A stretch of DNA of 7,488 nucleotides, taken from assembly GCA_035560415.1 (NCBI GenBank), contig DATMZG010000099.1, positions 1 through 7,488 of the forward strand. Reading direction: 5' to 3'. This stretch comes from DATMXT01 sp035560415 (GTDB taxonomy: Bacteria > Bacillota > Clostridia > Oscillospirales > Feifaniaceae). The notes beneath the pieces were generated by a model, which saw only the letters and a program-made list of their open reading frames with translations, had not been told where the DNA came from and ran no database searches. A program made the translations under genes and the position numbers. Position 1 is the stretch's first letter; each line of letters opens with the position of its first letter. Below, piece after piece: positions 5,682 to 7,488 of the stretch.

Positions 5682-5703
5682 AAAAACCAGCGGGTGCGCC
5701 CTG
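5682..5703 (-). terminator. Weak attenuator-like hairpin between feoA and feoB
   Basis: On the minus strand, CAGGG (5703-5699), loop CGCA, then CCC, one bulged G and CTG form a short GC-rich stem of six pairs, followed by G and TTTTT (5686-5682). It could partly terminate transcription and lower feoB relative to the feoA genes. The stem is short and bulged, so the call is tentative. Confidence 0.3.
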
Positions 5704-5713
5704 CCGTTTTTCG

Positions 5714-5935
5714 TCACTGAACTTCAATCATTTCGGCGTCGGCCTTGCGGATGGAGAGCTCATAGCCCCGCACCGTGACCTCGACCGGGTCGCCCAGGGG
5801 CGCCACCTTGCGGACGTGGACCTCGACATTTTTCGTGATGCCCATGTCCATGATGCGGCGCTTTACAGCGCCCTCGCCGTGCAGCTTTACCACCGTGACG
5901 GTGTCGCCCACTTTGACCTCTTTCAGTGTTTTCAT
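5714..5935 (-). CDS. feoA: FeoA family protein (second copy)
   Basis: This 73-residue protein begins MKTLKEVKVGDTVTVVKLHG and is a small SH3-like FeoA-domain protein. The pattern GEGAVKRRIMDMGI (about 20-33) followed by a beta-rich half containing APLGDPVEV and RGYELSIRK is typical of the FeoA type that precedes feoB in Bacillota. FeoA proteins are cytoplasmic partners thought to modulate FeoB. The ATG at 5935 is preferred over an upstream in-frame start at 5989, because AGGAGG (5950-5945) sits 9 bases before it and the upstream extension overlaps the first feoA. That ribosome binding site overlaps the stop codon of the upstream feoA, so translation may be coupled. Confidence 0.95.
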   Translation of the reverse strand: MKTLKEVKVGDTVTVVKLHGEGAVKRRIMDMGITKNVEVHVRKVAPLGDPVEVTVRGYELSIRKADAEMIEVQ

Positions 5936-5948
5936 ATGTATGCTCCTC

Positions 5949-6161
5949 CTAAACCATGATTTTTCCAGCCATTTCACGGCTGATCGCAACGCGGGACTCC
6001 TTGACGTTTACAATGAGGTTGCCGCCCATGGAGGAGACCACGGTCACATTGCCCCCGACCACAAAGCCCATGTCCTCGAGATGCTTTTTCATTTCAGGGT
6101 TTCCCCCGACTTTTCGGATGATGTTCTCCTCACCCTGACTTGCAAGTGCCAACGGCATCAT
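5949..6161 (-). CDS. feoA: FeoA family protein (first copy)
   Basis: This 70-residue cytoplasmic FeoA-domain protein is the first gene of the feo operon. Recognisable features are the start MPLALASQGEENIIRKVGG, the helix PEMKKHLEDMGFVVG, and the strands VTVVSSMGGNLIVNV and ESRVAISREMAGKIMV, the usual FeoA ending. It differs clearly from the second copy (for example SSMGGNLIVNVK in place of APLGDPVEVTVR), so the pair represents two subfamilies rather than a recent duplication. AGGAGG (6172-6167) lies 5 bases before the first of two adjacent ATG codons and 8 bases before the second; the second (6158) may be the true start. The next gene begins 13 bases after its stop. Confidence 0.95.
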   Translation of the reverse strand: MMPLALASQGEENIIRKVGGNPEMKKHLEDMGFVVGGNVTVVSSMGGNLIVNVKESRVAISREMAGKIMV

Positions 6162-6177
6162 GATTTCCTCCTATGTC

Positions 6178-6203
6178 AATCGGTTAGTTTTCGCTAACCG
6201 ATT
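6178..6203. promoter_or_regulatory. Operator-like inverted repeat in the feo leader
   Basis: AATCGGTTAG and CTAACCGATT form a perfect 10-bp inverted repeat around TTTTCG. The core is GTTAG-N6-CTAAC. It lies between the promoter and the first feoA start, just upstream of the ribosome binding site, so it could be a repressor site or an RNA hairpin. It is not followed by a T tract. Confidence 0.65.
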
Positions 6204-6215
6204 TCCCAAAAAAAT

Positions 6216-6231
6216 GTTAGATTCCCCTAAC
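6216..6231. promoter_or_regulatory. Operator-like GTTAG-N6-CTAAC site at the feo transcription start
   Basis: GTTAG (6216-6220), ATTCCC, CTAAC (6227-6231) repeats the exact layout of the site at 6183-6198. It sits just downstream of the -10 box, where bound protein would block initiation. A degenerate third copy (GTTTA-N6-CTAAC, 6240-6255) overlaps the -10 box and spacer. Confidence 0.65.
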
Positions 6232-6238
6232 CAAAGAC

Positions 6239-6267
6239 AGTTTACCACTGCTAACCGCGTTTGTCAA
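6239..6267 (-). promoter_or_regulatory. Vegetative promoter of the feo operon
   Basis: On the minus strand, a perfect TTGACA (6267-6262) is followed by an ideal 17-base spacer and TAAACT (6244-6239, four of six consensus bases). The transcription start is expected near 6232. The first feoA begins about 70 bases downstream. The spacer contains GGTTAG, a half-site of the operator motif. Confidence 0.85.
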
Positions 6268-6381
6268 TAGAAAAGGCCTAATTCCTATCAGTTTGGTTTG
6301 AATATCTTTTCCAACGTGCGTACCCTTGCGGGAAGTGGCTAAACGGGCGGGCTTGCATAAGATGACTTGAAAACCCATTTC

Positions 6382-6387
6382 GGGAGG
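6382..6387 (+). promoter_or_regulatory. Ribosome binding site of the glycosyltransferase gene
   Basis: GGGAGG lies 6 bases before the ATG at 6394 and fixes the start. No convincing promoter was found between 6268 and 6381 on the plus strand; a weak CATAAGAT at 6356-6363 lacks a matching -35. Confidence 0.7.
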
Positions 6388-6393
6388 AATCGT

Positions 6394-7488
6394 ATGATCA
6401 GAATAAGCCTGTGCATGATAGTAAAAAATGAAGAGGGAATTTTGCAAAAATGTCTCGGCTCTATAACAAATTTAGTAGATGAAATTATCATCATGGATAC
6501 CGGTTCCACCGACAAAACAAAAGAGGTCGCGGCCGCGTTTACCGATAAAATCTACGACTTTACATGGATAGATGATTTTTCGGCCGCCCGCAACGCCGCC
6601 TTTGACAAGGCGACAATGGACTATATCCTGTGGCTTGACGCCGACGATGTGCTGCCCCCGGAAGAGGCCGAAAAATTCGCCCGGCTCAAAAAGACGCTGC
6701 CGCCCGACGTCGACGCGGTCTACATGGGGTACAACGCCGCCTTTGACGACGCCGGCAGGCCCACATTTTCCTATGCAAGAGAGCGGCTGGTCAAGCGGAG
6801 CTGCGGCTTTCGCTGGCGGGAGCCGGTGCACGAGTACCTCGCCATCGGCGGGAAAATCCTGCAATCGGACATCTGCATCAACCACGTAAAAGAGAAGTGG
6901 GAGCCAAATGACCGAAACCTGAGAATCTATGAGCGCATACTTTCAAAAGGGGAGCCGCTCACCCCCCGCGGAACTTATTATTACGCCAGAGAGCTGCGGG
7001 ACAACGGGCGGTTTGAAGAGGCCGCGGCCGTCTTCCGCCGGTTTTTAGACGAGGGCCAGGGCTGGGTGGAGGACAACATCACAGCCTGCGAGGACCTCGC
7101 AGGCTGCCTGACGGCGACAGGAAAGCCGAAGGAGGCGCTGACGGCGCTGTTTGAGAGCTTTTGCTACGATACACCGCGGGCGGAGATTTGCTGCCGCATC
7201 GGCTACTACCACAAGGAGCGTTCGGACTACCGGCAGGCGCGCTTTTGGTTTGAGACGGCGCTCTCCTTAAAAAAACCGGAGCCGGTGCGCGGATTTTATC
7301 AAGCCGACTGCTGGGGGTACATCCCGAGCCTCGAGTGCGCCGTCTGCTGCGACAAGCTCGGCGATTTCGAAAATGCGGTCCGCTATAACGAGCTTGCCGC
7401 GACTTATAAGCCGGGCTCACAGGCTGTGGATTTTAACCGAAAATATTTTGCGTCGCGAAGGGAAACCGAATCCCGCGCGGCCGCAGGG
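6394..7488 (+). CDS. Family 2 glycosyltransferase with C-terminal TPR-like repeats (3' end outside window)
   Basis: The 365 codons seen stay open to the right edge, so the C-terminus is missing. Residues 1-100 form a GT-A fold: ISLCMIVKNEE (4-14), IIIMDTGSTDKT (31-42) and the nucleotide-sugar/metal motif LDADD (81-85). FSAARNAAF (62-70) and REPVHEYL (142-149) are typical of the SunS-like and related GT2 group. From about residue 190 the sequence turns into helical hairpins of TPR type (for example YYYARELRDNGRFEEAAAVF, 195-214, and further pairs near 236-253, 268-292 and 312-338). TPRs in such enzymes often hold protein acceptors. The first 45 codons are AT-richer than the rest. No signal peptide is seen, so it is cytoplasmic. 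It is transcribed divergently from the feo operon. A role in glycosylating the collagen-like protein is possible but unproven; sugar and acceptor are unknown. Confidence 0.92.
   Translation, partial: MIRISLCMIVKNEEGILQKCLGSITNLVDEIIIMDTGSTDKTKEVAAAFTDKIYDFTWIDDFSAARNAAFDKATMDYILWLDADDVLPPEEAEKFARLKKTLPPDVDAVYMGYNAAFDDAGRPTFSYARERLVKRSCGFRWREPVHEYLAIGGKILQSDICINHVKEKWEPNDRNLRIYERILSKGEPLTPRGTYYYARELRDNGRFEEAAAVFRRFLDEGQGWVEDNITACEDLAGCLTATGKPKEALTALFESFCYDTPRAEICCRIGYYHKERSDYRQARFWFETALSLKKPEPVRGFYQADCWGYIPSLECAVCCDKLGDFENAVRYNELAATYKPGSQAVDFNRKYFASRRETESRAAAG

Noticed and set aside
7079..7420. Minus-strand open frame inside the glycosyltransferase gene
   Set aside because: It is an Arg/Ser/Pro-rich shadow. 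The plus-strand frame carries the TPR-like sequence and stays open from 6394 to the edge.

Overview
The window looks like chromosomal DNA of an anaerobic, probably spore-forming member of the Clostridia (Bacillota). This rests on strong AGGAGG-type ribosome binding sites, a feoA-feoA-feoB operon ending in a small FeoB-associated Cys-rich membrane protein, and a BclA-like collagen-triplet surface protein. The species cannot be named from sequence alone. GC content is moderately high and the genes are tightly packed.

Layout from left to right. Positions 1-472 hold no convincing gene. They contain hairpins, candidate promoters in both directions, a leftward terminator for the collagen-like gene and a separate rightward terminator-like hairpin. 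Positions 473-2782 (minus strand) encode a large modular collagen-like protein. Its order is a short leader, about sixteen 16-residue repeats changing from Ser/Arg-rich to Tyr/Asp-rich, five 16-residue Cys-rich repeats, 37 uninterrupted Gly-X-Y triplets and a beta-rich C-terminal domain like those of BclA-type exosporium proteins. Its promoter region has a sporulation-sigma-like element overlapped by a 14-bp LacI/CcpA-type palindrome.

Positions 2917-6267 (minus strand) are a complete ferrous-iron uptake operon: promoter, feoA, second feoA, feoB, a 57-residue Cys-rich membrane protein, and an intrinsic terminator. Three copies of an inverted repeat TTAG-N6-CTAA, two at the promoter and one just upstream of feoB, suggest control by a metal-responsive repressor. 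A family-2 glycosyltransferase with TPR-like repeats is transcribed divergently from position 6394 and runs off the right edge.

The Feo genes work together: FeoB is the GTP-dependent membrane permease for Fe(II), the FeoA proteins are small SH3-like partners, and the Cys-rich protein is a likely accessory. The collagen-like protein and the glycosyltransferase may be functionally linked, because comparable glycosyltransferases decorate collagen-like spore glycoproteins. That link is inferred, since the two are separated by the feo operon.
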